NCBI RefSeq assembly: GCF_008274215.1
Contig: NZ_VTPS01000013.1
Coordinates: 1 to 64,000 of the forward strand
Length of the DNA: 64,000 nucleotides
Direction of reading: 5' to 3'
Origin: Calorimonas adulescens
Lineage (GTDB): Bacteria; Bacillota; Thermoanaerobacteria; Thermoanaerobacterales; UBA4877
Below the pieces are notes generated by a model. It made no database searches, was not told the DNA's origin, and saw nothing but the letters and a program-made list of their open reading frames with translations. Below are positions 26,335 to 34,798 of the stretch, one piece after another. Within the stretch, counting starts at the first letter, position 1. The number at the start of each line of letters is the position of its first letter. A program made the translations under genes and the position numbers.

Positions 26335-27687
26335 TTAGCCCTTATTTATCGGCATACCCAGGACGTCCTCCGCAGCTTCTTTTATGCCCTCCGACAGGGT
26401 TGGATGGGCATGGATAGTGTCGGCAATCTCCTCGGCCGTAAACTCCTCTTTTATTGCAAGAGCACCTTCATGAATAATCTCCGTGGCGTCCCTGCCTATT
26501 ATCTCCATCCCAACTACCTGGTTGTACTTTGCCTCTGCTATTATCTTTACAAGGCCGTCGTTTTCTCCCATGGTCATGGCCCTGCCCAGAGCGGAATACG
26601 GGAATGTGCCTATCCTTACCTCGCCGTATTTCTCCCTGGCCTGGCCCTCATTTAAGCCTACCCATGCAACCTCCGGTTCAGTATACAGACAGCTTGGCAC
26701 CACACTGTAATCTGCTTCTCTTTCTTCACCAGCTATATTGTGTGCCGCTACAATCCCCTGGTATGCAGCAACATGAGCAAGCTGTATACCTCCTGTCACA
26801 TCACCTACGGCATATATGTTATCCAAACTTGTCCTCATGTGGGAGTCAACCCTTATACCCTTTCTGTCAGTTTCAAGGTTAAGTCTCTCTACCCCGTTTA
26901 TATTAGCTACCCTGCCCACAGCGACAAGCACTGTATCACATTCTATACTGTTTGTATTCCCATTCTCTGCGTATACTACCTTAGGCCCGGCCTCTATTCT
27001 CTCCACCTTGCTGTTAAGGTGTAGATCTATCCTTTTACTCCTCAACGATTTGAGCATTATTTCTACTATGTCCCTGTCAATCATGGGCAACAGCTCAGGA
27101 AGCATTTCTATGACGGTTACCCTGCTGCCAAGGGCATTATATATATTGGCAAACTCCAATCCGATTATCCCTGCCCCGATGATGACAATCTTTTCAGGTA
27201 CATTTTCCAGTTCCAGGGCTTTGTCGCTGGTTATTACACCGGAATTCTCCACACCCGGTATGGGTGGTATAAAGGTCTTGGATCCTGTAGCTATTATGAA
27301 GTTATTAGCAGTATACCTCTTATCCACCTGTATGGTATTTTTGTCTATAAATGAGGCCTTGCCATTGATGACATCGATATTATGGGCCTTCATAAGATAG
27401 CCCACACCGCCAACAAGCCTCTTTACTACCCTTTCCTTCTTTTTTCGCATCTTATCCGTATCTACCGTATACTGTGCCACTATGCCGAAGTCATCGGCAG
27501 CCTTTATGCCATTTATCAGTTCAGAGGCATGGGCATATACCTTGGTGGGTATACAGCCTCTGTTGAGGCATGTGCCCCCCAGTGAGTCCTCTTCCACTAT
27601 TGCCACTTTTTTGCCAAGTTCAGCCAGCCTTATAGCCGCAGTATAGCCTCCAGGCCCACCGCCTACAACTATTACATCATAGTCCAC
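26335..27687 (-). CDS. acoL: Dihydrolipoamide dehydrogenase (E3)
   Basis: Protein of 450 residues. It has the FAD site YDVIVVGGGPGGYTAAIRLA, the redox disulfide GGTCLNRGCIPTK, and the NAD site KIVIIGAGIIGLEFANIYNA. The second FAD segment is IYAVGDVTG and the C-terminal catalytic pair is HAHPTLSE. It reoxidises the dihydrolipoyl arm of E2 with NAD+. There is no N-terminal lipoyl domain, unlike some clostridial E3 proteins. It follows the E2 gene by 14 bases. Confidence 0.94.
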   Translation of the reverse strand: MDYDVIVVGGGPGGYTAAIRLAELGKKVAIVEEDSLGGTCLNRGCIPTKVYAHASELINGIKAADDFGIVAQYTVDTDKMRKKKERVVKRLVGGVGYLMKAHNIDVINGKASFIDKNTIQVDKRYTANNFIIATGSKTFIPPIPGVENSGVITSDKALELENVPEKIVIIGAGIIGLEFANIYNALGSRVTVIEMLPELLPMIDRDIVEIMLKSLRSKRIDLHLNSKVERIEAGPKVVYAENGNTNSIECDTVLVAVGRVANINGVERLNLETDRKGIRVDSHMRTSLDNIYAVGDVTGGIQLAHVAAYQGIVAAHNIAGEEREADYSVVPSCLYTEPEVAWVGLNEGQAREKYGEVRIGTFPYSALGRAMTMGENDGLVKIIAEAKYNQVVGMEIIGRDATEIIHEGALAIKEEFTAEEIADTIHAHPTLSEGIKEAAEDVLGMPINKG

Positions 27688-27701
27688 TATTGAACCCTCC
27701 T

Positions 27702-28943
27702 CTACACAATCATCTGAATGGGATCCTCCAGAATTTCCTTTATTCTCTTTAAGAATCTTGCAGCTACAGCACCATCAATTACACGATGATCAGATGACAG
27801 GGTCGCCTCCATGATGGGTCTTATGACTATCTCTCCATTTACTACCACCGGCACCTCCCTAACCATCCCAACAGCTAAAATTGCAACCTCAGGCTGGTTA
27901 ATTATAGCGGTAAACCTGGTGACATCAAACATGCCAAGATTGGATATGGTAAAGCTGCCTCCTGAGTACTCATCCGGCATAAGTTTACCATTTCGTGCTT
28001 TCTCCACAAGAGCACGCTCCTCCCTGGCAATTTCACTCAAACCCTTCTTATCAGCGTCTTTAACCACAGGCACTATAAGACCATCTTCCAGCGCTACCGC
28101 CAATCCGATGTTTATTCCTTCTTTCATTACTATGGAGTTTTCCTCCACATAGGCGTTGACTATGGGGAATCCCTTTATTGCCGTAGCTGATGCCTTTATA
28201 AGGATTGTATTCAGGCTGATCTTAACATCTTTAAGTTTGCCATTCAATCTTTCTCTGAGCGTGAGGACCTCACTCATATCTATTTCCATTGTAACATAAA
28301 AATGGGGTGCCGTGTTCATACTTTTTTGCATCTTATCTGCAATTATGCCCCTCATGCCGGTTAATGGGACTCTGCCTGAAATCTCCTCAGGCTTTGCAGT
28401 AATAGCGGGTTTGACTTCTATTTCCTTTAGGTATTTTTCCACATCAGCCCTCTGTATTCTTCCCTTAGGCCCACTTCCAACCACTTCCTTAAGGTCCAAT
28501 TTATTCTCCTTTGCTATCTTTCTTGCTACCGGTGTAGCCCTTGGCTTATCCGTTTGAACGTGCCTTTCTTCACGTACAGATTCTTTTATACCCTTGAGCT
28601 CCGCTCCTTTAACCTCTGCTTTTTCCGTTTCTCTATTTTCACTCTCTAACTGTCCACTCTGACTGGACTTCCCAATCCCACTCAATATCTTTTCTACATC
28701 TTCCCCTTCTTCTCCGATAATAGCTATAGGCTCATTTATGGGTACCGTAGCACCCTCCGGAGCCAGTATCTTCAATAGCACTCCGCTATAAGATGATTCC
28801 TCCTCTATATTGACCTTATCTGTTTGAATCTCTAAGAGCGGTTCTCCCTGCTCTACCCTGTCCCCTTCTTTTTTTATCCATCTCAGTATTACTCCCTCTG
28901 CCATTGTCATGCCCAGTTTTGGCATCAATTCCACATTGGCCAT
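27702..28943 (-). CDS. acoC: Dihydrolipoamide acetyltransferase (E2) of acetoin dehydrogenase
   Basis: Protein of 413 residues, starting at ATG 28943 after AGAGGTGATAGC; an in-frame ATG at 28961 lacks a site and sits in acoB. The domain order is one lipoyl domain with the lysine in LEIQTDKVNIEEE (about 37-49), a charged linker, and an E3-binding domain (TPVARKIAKENKLDLKEVVG). The catalytic acyltransferase core ends in SSDHRVIDGAVAARFLK with the HxxxDG motif. It moves the acetyl group from acetoin cleavage to CoA. The start overlaps nothing and lies 4 bases from the acoB stop. Confidence 0.93.
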   Translation of the reverse strand: MANVELMPKLGMTMAEGVILRWIKKEGDRVEQGEPLLEIQTDKVNIEEESSYSGVLLKILAPEGATVPINEPIAIIGEEGEDVEKILSGIGKSSQSGQLESENRETEKAEVKGAELKGIKESVREERHVQTDKPRATPVARKIAKENKLDLKEVVGSGPKGRIQRADVEKYLKEIEVKPAITAKPEEISGRVPLTGMRGIIADKMQKSMNTAPHFYVTMEIDMSEVLTLRERLNGKLKDVKISLNTILIKASATAIKGFPIVNAYVEENSIVMKEGINIGLAVALEDGLIVPVVKDADKKGLSEIAREERALVEKARNGKLMPDEYSGGSFTISNLGMFDVTRFTAIINQPEVAILAVGMVREVPVVVNGEIVIRPIMEATLSSDHRVIDGAVAARFLKRIKEILEDPIQMIV

Positions 28944-28947
28944 GCTA

Positions 28948-29928
28948 TCACCTCTTATCAAATATTTCTTTTACTCCCTCAATTATGTCCTCTATCTGTG
29001 GTACTGCCGCCCTCTCCAGTTCAGGCGCATATGGAATTGGTATATCCTTGCCAGCCAGCCTCTTTATCGGCTCGTCCAGATAGTCAAAGGCGTCGCTCTC
29101 TATGAGTTTTGATACAACCTCTGAGCCCCAGCCGTTATTTTTATTATCGTCTTCTACTATTATAGCTTTTCCCGTTTTGGATACAGATTCCACTATAGTC
29201 TCCACATCCATTGGCACAAGACTCCTGATATCTATTACCTCGGCATCTATTCCATATTCCTTTAACTTCTCTGCAGCCTCCATTGACCTCGGTACCATGA
29301 TAGAACCAGCAATAATTGTTATGTCTTTACCTTCTCTTTTTACTGCCGCCTTTCCGATAGGCACTGTATAGTCGCCTTCAGGCACATCCCCCTTTGTCCA
29401 GTATAAGAGCTTATGCTCAAAGAATATTACGGGGTTATCATCCCTGACAGCAGCCTTCAGCATACCTTTGACATCATAAGGTGTAGCCGGCATAACCACC
29501 TTGAGCCCCGGGATATGGGCAAACAATGCAGGTAGGCTCTGCGAATGCTGTGCCGCAGCTCCTGTGCCGCAGCCCATGGGCGCTCTTATCACCATAGGTA
29601 CCTTAAGCTGACCACCGGTCATATACCTGAGCTTTGCGGCCTGATTTACTATCCATTCCATGGCATCCATCATAAAATCAGAAAACATTATCTCTACAAT
29701 GGGCCTCATACCGACAAGGGCGCATCCTACCCCTGCACCAACTATGCTGGCCTCGGATATCGGTGTATCCAATAGTTTATCCTTATACTTAGGGTACATG
29801 CCCTTGGTGACACCAAAAGCACCTCCATATATCCCTATATCCTCTCCCATCATAAACACATTCTCATCCCGGTCAAACTCTTCTCTCAATGCCTCAGCCA
29901 ACGCATCTATATATGTCTTTTCACTCAT
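28948..29928 (-). CDS. acoB: Acetoin dehydrogenase E1 beta subunit
   Basis: Protein of 326 residues, a transketolase-type beta subunit. Visible segments are MGEDIGIYGGAFGVTKGMY, DTPISEASIVGAGVGCALVG, EIMFSDFMMDAMEWIVNQAA and RAPMGCGTGAAAQHSQS with the histidine of the active site. The C-terminal half holds the transketolase C domain (VIDIRSLVPMD). It forms the ThDP site with the alpha subunit. It starts 12 bases after acoA with a GGAGGGA ribosome site. Confidence 0.93.
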   Translation of the reverse strand: MSEKTYIDALAEALREEFDRDENVFMMGEDIGIYGGAFGVTKGMYPKYKDKLLDTPISEASIVGAGVGCALVGMRPIVEIMFSDFMMDAMEWIVNQAAKLRYMTGGQLKVPMVIRAPMGCGTGAAAQHSQSLPALFAHIPGLKVVMPATPYDVKGMLKAAVRDDNPVIFFEHKLLYWTKGDVPEGDYTVPIGKAAVKREGKDITIIAGSIMVPRSMEAAEKLKEYGIDAEVIDIRSLVPMDVETIVESVSKTGKAIIVEDDNKNNGWGSEVVSKLIESDAFDYLDEPIKRLAGKDIPIPYAPELERAAVPQIEDIIEGVKEIFDKR

Positions 29929-29940
29929 ATCATTCCCTCC

Positions 29941-30900
29941 CTATGCATAAACGTACTCTGTTATGTCTTCAACCCTGGCTTTTGGACTGTTTACTGCAAA
30001 TTCATAGGCCTCTTCAATCTCTTCGTCCACCTGTTCATCTATCTTCTTTAGCTCATCCTCTGTAGCTATATTTCTATCCATGAGCTGCGATGCAAAAAGC
30101 TTGATAGGGTCTCTCTCTTTCCACTCCTGTTCCTCTTCTCTTGTCCTGTAGGCTCTCGGGTCGCTCTTTGAATGACCCATCCATCTGTATGTCTTGCTCT
30201 CTATGAGGGTAGCCCCTTCTCCTCTTCTGGCCCTGCCCACAGCTTCTTTCACCGTCTCATATACAGCCAGTACGTCATTGCCGTCAACTATCACTCCTGG
30301 TATATTATAGGCCTGGCCCCTTACAGCAATATCCTCAACAGCCGTTGAATTTTTCACGGGATTGGACATGCCATAGAGGTTATTTTCGCATAGATACACT
30401 ATGGGCAATTTCCATATCCCGGCCATATTTAGTGACTCATGGAAAGCACCCTCATTGCCCGCTCCATCTCCAAAGAAGCATATTGTAACCTTTCCATCAC
30501 CTCTTCTCTTCGACGCCAGAGCCGCACCTGTGGCTATGGGTATGCCTCCTGCCACAACCCCATTGGCACCAAGGTTTCCAGTAGATACATCTACTATATG
30601 CATTGACCCTCCTCTGCCTTTGCAATACCCGGTCTCTCTCCCCAAGAGCTCAGCCATCATCCTCTTCATCTCTGCACCTTTTGCGATGCAGTGCCCATGC
30701 CCTCTGTGCGTGCTTGTGATGTAGTCATCCCTGTTGAGTGCGGCACAGGCGCCTACCGCAGTTGCCTCCTCACCAATATACAGGTGGCATGTACCCCATA
30801 TCATGTTTTTCTTAAAAAGCTCATCCACCTTGAGTTCAAATTTCCTTATTTCCACCATCTTTTGGTACATCCACAGCATTTTTTCCTTTGAAAGTTCCAT
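29941..30900 (-). CDS. acoA: Acetoin dehydrogenase E1 alpha subunit
   Basis: Protein of 319 residues. The ThDP motif starts at GDGAGNEGAFHESLNMAG and ends in YLCENN. Other E1-alpha hallmarks are STHRGHGHCIAKGAEM, GRGGSMHIVD and YRWMGHSKSDPRAYR. The company of acoX points to acetoin rather than pyruvate or branched-chain acids as substrate. AAAGGAGG lies 9 bases before the ATG. The leader contains a broken cupin gene and a partial copy of this gene's start, with a sigma-54-like promoter further up. Confidence 0.92.
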   Translation of the reverse strand: MELSKEKMLWMYQKMVEIRKFELKVDELFKKNMIWGTCHLYIGEEATAVGACAALNRDDYITSTHRGHGHCIAKGAEMKRMMAELLGRETGYCKGRGGSMHIVDVSTGNLGANGVVAGGIPIATGAALASKRRGDGKVTICFFGDGAGNEGAFHESLNMAGIWKLPIVYLCENNLYGMSNPVKNSTAVEDIAVRGQAYNIPGVIVDGNDVLAVYETVKEAVGRARRGEGATLIESKTYRWMGHSKSDPRAYRTREEEQEWKERDPIKLFASQLMDRNIATEDELKKIDEQVDEEIEEAYEFAVNSPKARVEDITEYVYA

Positions 30901-30932
30901 CTTTTACAACCTCCTTTATAGTGTTACCTATA

Positions 30933-31123
30933 TTACCTCTTTGTATCGCCCTCTTCAGGTACTATACAAATAAGCTCTAATGTTTCCTCTCCCGTATTTG
31001 TGAACTGATGAGTCTTATTAGAGGGAACATATGCAAATGACCCTTCTTTTATACATAATCTGTATCATCAATATGAAGTCTCCCCTTTCCTTTTACTACA
31101 TAGTTGATGTGCGGCCATATTCC
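30933..31123 (-). pseudogene. Cupin-domain protein remnant in the aco leader
   Basis: The minus strand reads WPHINYVVKGKGRLHIDDTD, then after a one-base shift near 31050 KEGSFAYVPSNKTHQFTN, then ETLELICIVPEEGDTKR and a stop at 30933. This is the core of a small cupin barrel (two motif pieces, including the glycine-rich turn and the THQF histidine). A stop lies just upstream of the first part, so the 5' half is missing. Confidence 0.65.
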
Positions 31124-31184
31124 CTACTATCATCTCTTTCACCCCTCATCTCATTTCACCATCCATTTCACAAATTTGTGTGCA

Positions 31185-31237
31185 TTCAAATTCCCTTATT
31201 CCAATCATCTTTTGATACATCCGCACCATTTTTCCCT
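31185..31237 (-). repeat. Partial duplicate of the acoA start
   Basis: These 53 bases match the minus-strand bases of acoA at 30835-30887 with about 8 differences. The encoded peptide is KMVRMYQKMIGIREFE against KMLWMYQKMVEIRKFE in AcoA. It is followed by unrelated sequence, then by the cupin remnant. It shows that the aco leader was formed by duplication and deletion. Confidence 0.7.
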
Positions 31238-31274
31238 TAAAAGTCACAAATACATCCCGTCCATAAGACAATAA

Positions 31275-31290
31275 CGCATATTTCATGCCA
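31275..31290 (-). promoter_or_regulatory. Sigma-54-like -24/-12 promoter ahead of the aco operon
   Basis: The minus strand reads TGGCATGAAATATGCG. The GG at -24 and the GC at -12 are 12 bases apart, as RpoN requires, and the first 11 bases are identical to the promoter at 52719-52734. The -12 half has ATGC instead of TTGC. It lies about 375 bases upstream of acoA. acoABCL operons are RpoN/AcoR-dependent in Bacillus, which supports the call. No AcoR gene is in the window. Confidence 0.6.
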
Positions 31291-31307
31291 TATCGCTTAA
31301 AACCTGA

Positions 31308-31329
31308 GTGGGAGCAAACATGCCCCCAC
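31308..31329 (-). terminator. Hairpin closing the glucitol-type PTS operon
   Basis: GTGGGAGC (31308-31315) pairs with GCCCCCAC (31322-31329) with one mismatch around a six-base loop. On the minus strand it follows the SAF dehydrogenase stop by 16 bases and is trailed by TCAGGTTTT. Confidence 0.55.
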
Positions 31330-31345
31330 CTTTTGTACCGCAAAT

Positions 31346-32638
31346 CTATCCAATAAGCTGATCCTGCAACTTTCTCAACTGGGTTATTATAGATTGGTCA
31401 TCAAGCTCAACGTCCTCATATGTTATTACCTCCCCCTCCTTAATATCCCTTAACACCATCGTCTTTTTGTTTACCAGGCCTATCGGCAGAGCATTCATCT
31501 CTTTTGCCTTCTCATGGGTTTCTATCATTCCATATATTGTATACATGCCAATCCCGTCCAAGTACTCTCCAGCCTTTAAATCTCTTTTTGCCACTGCTAC
31601 CGTATCAGAATATGGTTTTCCAGCAGGTGCTATTGTAGGCTCATGATATACGCAGGCCCTCACTGCAGAAATCGGAGTCTCAATGCTTGTCAGATGATAC
31701 GGCCTGTATAGAAGGTAGTTTGGCCCGTCACCCATCTTCAGATACTTAAGTTCGTCATTTATAGCCTTCAGCGGAGCCCTTACTATAACAAACACGCCGG
31801 GAGCCACACCGTTTACATATTCAACCACATGGTAGTTATTTAATACTCCACCTTCTTCTTTCAGTCTTAATACCTCTGTAAGATTATCCCAGTTGCCCGA
31901 TGCCCCGTGCATACCAGGTATGTCAGGCAGAAAACCAGTAGCGTTGGACACGGCCGTCATTTCAACCATTGTCTTTGTGCCATCCACAAAGGATGCAAGC
32001 ATCTTCGGATTTGCACCCTCTATCTTTGCCCTTTCTACCTGAGAATCCGGGGTTGCGTGCCTGTTTACGGGATTGTTTTTACCCTTGCCAACCACGAGGA
32101 CCTCAAAACCAAGTCCATCAACAAAGTCGTACAGTTCTTTTACAGCTCCCGGTTCATCGCCTGCAGATACCGTATAGACAACACCTGCGCTGTCTGCCAT
32201 TTTCTTTAGAAGAGGCCCTACGGTGACGTCAGTCTCTACATTCAACATTACAATGTGTTTTCTGTTCATAATGGAGTCATAGGCCAGGCGTGCCCCCACC
32301 TCAGGTACACCAGTGGCGTCTATGACAACATCAACGGCAGGTGTCCCCGTTACGATTGTGCTGTCGGCAGTTGCCACATAATAGCCACTCTCTATTGCCT
32401 CCTGCGCCTCTTTAACACTCTCAACAACTTTAATATCTTCATCCTTCACTCCTGCCAGCCTGTAGGCATTTATCACATTTTCCAGTGCAATATCAGATAC
32501 CAGGCAAGCCCGTATACCCTTCATCAAAAACATCTGGCTTACCATTCCCCTGCCCATCTGTCCGGCGCCAACCAGGCCTATTTTAATGTACTTTCCTTCT
32601 TCTTCCATTTTCCTTAAGTGATAATTCAGGTTTAACAA
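31346..32638 (-). CDS. Homoserine-dehydrogenase-like NAD(P) enzyme with C-terminal SAF domain
   Basis: Protein of 430 residues of the group defined as predicted homoserine dehydrogenase with SAF domain (COG4091). The Rossmann site is KIGLVGAGQMGRGMVSQMFL. DVVIDATGVPEVGARLAYDS and VYTVSAGDEPGAVKELYDFV follow, and the last ~90 residues form the SAF domain (VAKRDLKAGEYLDGIG, VLRDIKEGEVITYEDV). TTG 32638 is the chosen start because AAGGAGAGG lies 7 bases upstream; an ATG at 32659 is inside srlB. It follows a glucitol-type PTS and occupies the place of sorbitol-6-phosphate dehydrogenase, so it may oxidise the phosphorylated import product. The true substrate is unknown. Confidence 0.75.
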   Translation of the reverse strand: MLNLNYHLRKMEEEGKYIKIGLVGAGQMGRGMVSQMFLMKGIRACLVSDIALENVINAYRLAGVKDEDIKVVESVKEAQEAIESGYYVATADSTIVTGTPAVDVVIDATGVPEVGARLAYDSIMNRKHIVMLNVETDVTVGPLLKKMADSAGVVYTVSAGDEPGAVKELYDFVDGLGFEVLVVGKGKNNPVNRHATPDSQVERAKIEGANPKMLASFVDGTKTMVEMTAVSNATGFLPDIPGMHGASGNWDNLTEVLRLKEEGGVLNNYHVVEYVNGVAPGVFVIVRAPLKAINDELKYLKMGDGPNYLLYRPYHLTSIETPISAVRACVYHEPTIAPAGKPYSDTVAVAKRDLKAGEYLDGIGMYTIYGMIETHEKAKEMNALPIGLVNKKTMVLRDIKEGEVITYEDVELDDQSIITQLRKLQDQLIG

Positions 32639-32639
32639 T

Positions 32640-33005
32640 TTATATCCTCTCCTTGTCATATATTTTTATCCGGCTTCCCACCTTAATATCAGGTATTTCT
32701 CCATCAACCCTGACATCACCCGGCAGGAGTCCGGTGTTGTTATCGAATTTTAAACAGCAGTGCCCAAGTAAAGCAAGATTTTTATTAACCTCGTCTCCAA
32801 CATCCAAAATCACATAATCACACTCATCAATCCTTAAGATGTCCCCTGGCCTGACCTCGGCATTTAACTCTTCCTTAGTGTGCAAAACAGATATCTCTGC
32901 CAGTTCTTTGGGGGCATCTTCATTAAAGATTATCAATATATTGGCTTCCTTTAATTCACTTACCTGTTCCCCAACTGCAGTTACTGTAGTCAGATACTTT
33001 ACCAT
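32640..33005 (-). CDS. srlB: PTS glucitol/sorbitol-type enzyme IIA
   Basis: Protein of 121 residues, the usual IIA-Gut length. The phosphorylated histidine should be the one in ISVLHTKEEL (about residue 42). The beta-rich C-terminal half contains VILDVGDEVNKNLALLGHCC and ends with VGSRIKIYDKERI. It passes phosphate from HPr to the IIB part of SrlE. It is 57 bases downstream of srlE and its stop is followed at once by the SAF dehydrogenase start. Confidence 0.9.
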   Translation of the reverse strand: MVKYLTTVTAVGEQVSELKEANILIIFNEDAPKELAEISVLHTKEELNAEVRPGDILRIDECDYVILDVGDEVNKNLALLGHCCLKFDNNTGLLPGDVRVDGEIPDIKVGSRIKIYDKERI

Positions 33006-33062
33006 CTTGCCCCTCCTATAAAATATTTTGGGAGAGCGTTTTCGCTCCCCCTCATGTGCTAT

Positions 33063-34049
33063 CTAAAACAGACCAAAACTGAATGCATATGCAATGAGAA
33101 CAGCAATCGGACCTGTAAACTGCCTTGAAATCAAAACGGCACTGACACCTATGCTGGTGGTCTCCGGTTTGGCTTCACCAAGAGATAAACCTACAGGTAC
33201 AAAGTCGCAACCAACCTGAGGGTCAATGGCAAACAGGGCAGGCAGTGCAAACTGCGGTGGTATATGGCCTCTACCTATCTCTACACCAACCAGCACCCCT
33301 ATAACCTGGGCTATGACTGCCCCAGGCCCAAGCAACGGCGACAGTAAAGGAAATGCACATATCACAGAAATTACAAGCAGCCCGACCAGCGTACCGGCAA
33401 GAGGTGCTATAAGGTTTGCCAGTGCGTTGCCGACGCCTGTGGCCGTGATTATACCTATTATTGTAGCAACAAAAGCCATAAACGGTATTATATTTCTTAT
33501 CAACTGATCTATGGTCTGCCTTCCCGCCTGGTACAGGGTACCAACAAAGCCGCCCATGGTTCTGCCGAACTTCTCAATTATATTTCCCTGGGGTACTTGA
33601 TTTGCCGGCCTGGCCTGTGATGTGGCTGCCTCGAAAACAGACTTTTCTGATTTTCCCTCTCCAGCTACCTCTTCAGGGGTTTCATCCACAGATATAATAT
33701 TTTCCTCTTTGACACCGGATACATATACATCCTCCTTAATGTATTCAGCAAGAGGTCCTACCTGTCCTACAGGCGTGAGATTAACTGTTGGAATCCTTTT
33801 CTTTGGGTATACTCCACACCTGGCAGTCCCCCCGCAGTCTATCACCACACAGCATATTTCGTTTTCTGGAACAGCACCCTTAAAACCATCTACTGCAGTG
33901 CCACCTGTCAGTTCTGCAATTTTCTTTGCAACAGGGTGTATCCCACCACCTGTAACAGATACAATCCTATCCTTGCCAACGGACGGCATTATAACAAGGG
34001 GGCCGCCCCATCCTCCATTCCCCTTTTCAATACGGACTGCTCTATACAC
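33063..34049 (-). CDS. srlE: PTS glucitol/sorbitol-type enzyme IIB-IIC2
   Basis: Protein of 328 residues. The N-terminal ~110 residues are the IIB domain with the phosphocysteine in CGGTARCGVYPKKRI. The C-terminal half is membrane-embedded and holds the second part of the permease, IIPFMAFVATIIGIITATGV and LLSPLLGPGAVIAQVIGVLV. This split permease is characteristic of the glucitol family. It follows srlA by 14 bases. The sugar is some polyol; sorbitol is not proven because the usual dehydrogenase is absent. Confidence 0.9.
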   Translation of the reverse strand: MYRAVRIEKGNGGWGGPLVIMPSVGKDRIVSVTGGGIHPVAKKIAELTGGTAVDGFKGAVPENEICCVVIDCGGTARCGVYPKKRIPTVNLTPVGQVGPLAEYIKEDVYVSGVKEENIISVDETPEEVAGEGKSEKSVFEAATSQARPANQVPQGNIIEKFGRTMGGFVGTLYQAGRQTIDQLIRNIIPFMAFVATIIGIITATGVGNALANLIAPLAGTLVGLLVISVICAFPLLSPLLGPGAVIAQVIGVLVGVEIGRGHIPPQFALPALFAIDPQVGCDFVPVGLSLGEAKPETTSIGVSAVLISRQFTGPIAVLIAYAFSFGLF

Positions 34050-34063
34050 AATTCTCCTCCTCT

Positions 34064-34591
34064 CTATATTTCAATCCCTTGCTGTCTCATCATCCTCAAA
34101 GTAAGTCTTTCTGTCACAACACCACGTATGAATATTACTATTATGCCTACTATAAAGTATCTTACGGCCAGGCCACCTATAGAAAGCCCCAGTTGCTGTA
34201 TCCCCTGGGCGATTCCCATGTAGACAAAGAGCTCAGCAGGATTGGCATGGGGAAACAGACCGGTTATAGGGTGACAGAAAGAAACTGCAGCATCATAGAA
34301 TGCAGGCTTGTACTTTTCAGGTAGGAACCTTCCAAAGGTATAAGCCATGGGGTTGGTTAAAAAGAACATGGCCATAATAGGCATTACTGTATACCTCAAT
34401 ATGGTATATCTGCCGGCAGCCTCTCCCCACCTGTTAACCCTTTCCTCACCAACAAACTTGACCAGGGCATTGACAGCAGTCATCAGGGTTACCAGGGTCG
34501 GAACTATCCCACTTAAAAATCCAACAAATGTCTTTCCACCTTCCTGAAATACACCAATAAAACCCTGTGCAAAATTTGCCAACACATCCAT
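34064..34591 (-). CDS. srlA: PTS glucitol/sorbitol-type enzyme IIC
   Basis: Protein of 175 residues with the GutA pattern: FAQGFIGVFQEGGKTFVGFL at the start, a hydrophobic core and the motif FCHPITGLFPHANPAELFVY. It forms the sugar channel with the IIC2 half of SrlE. AGGGAGGG precedes the ATG, and a hairpin separates it from the upstream GutM genes. Confidence 0.9.
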   Translation of the reverse strand: MDVLANFAQGFIGVFQEGGKTFVGFLSGIVPTLVTLMTAVNALVKFVGEERVNRWGEAAGRYTILRYTVMPIMAMFFLTNPMAYTFGRFLPEKYKPAFYDAAVSFCHPITGLFPHANPAELFVYMGIAQGIQQLGLSIGGLAVRYFIVGIIVIFIRGVVTERLTLRMMRQQGIEI

Positions 34592-34611
34592 TAAAAACCC
34601 TCCCTTATAAT

Positions 34612-34641
34612 AAAATTAGCCGGGGTAAAATTATCCCGGCC
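34612..34641 (-). terminator. Intra-operon hairpin between the regulatory genes and the PTS genes
   Basis: GCCGGG (34620-34625) pairs with CCCGGC (34636-34641). On the minus strand it is followed by TAATTTTATTATAAG and then by the srlA ribosome site. It may act as a partial terminator or as an mRNA processing site that sets the ratio of regulator to transporter. Confidence 0.55.
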
Positions 34642-34648
34642 CGTGGCC

Positions 34649-34798
34649 CTACACTGTATTCTGTCTTTTCCTTGCAGTCTTTTCTTTTTTCTCGATAGTA
34701 ATTATGAAGTCATCATTCTTCCCCTCTACCACCACCTTTTTATAATCGAAAAGCTGATATATTTTACTCCCTGGAGTCAACCTGGGTAATTTCTCCAT
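34649..34798 (-). CDS. Small conserved-looking protein, 49 residues, coupled to GutM
   Basis: Starts at ATG 34798 inside the end of gutM (35-base overlap, different frame) with an excellent ribosome site AAAGGAG 8 bases upstream. The product reads MEKLPRLTPGSKIYQLFDYK, has a beta-rich middle (DDFIITIEKK) and a basic tail KTARKRQNTV. There is no membrane span and no known family was recognised. The position suggests a partner of GutM. The alternative is that it is the C-terminus of GutM separated by a frameshift. Confidence 0.5.
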   Translation of the reverse strand: MEKLPRLTPGSKIYQLFDYKKVVVEGKNDDFIITIEKKEKTARKRQNTV

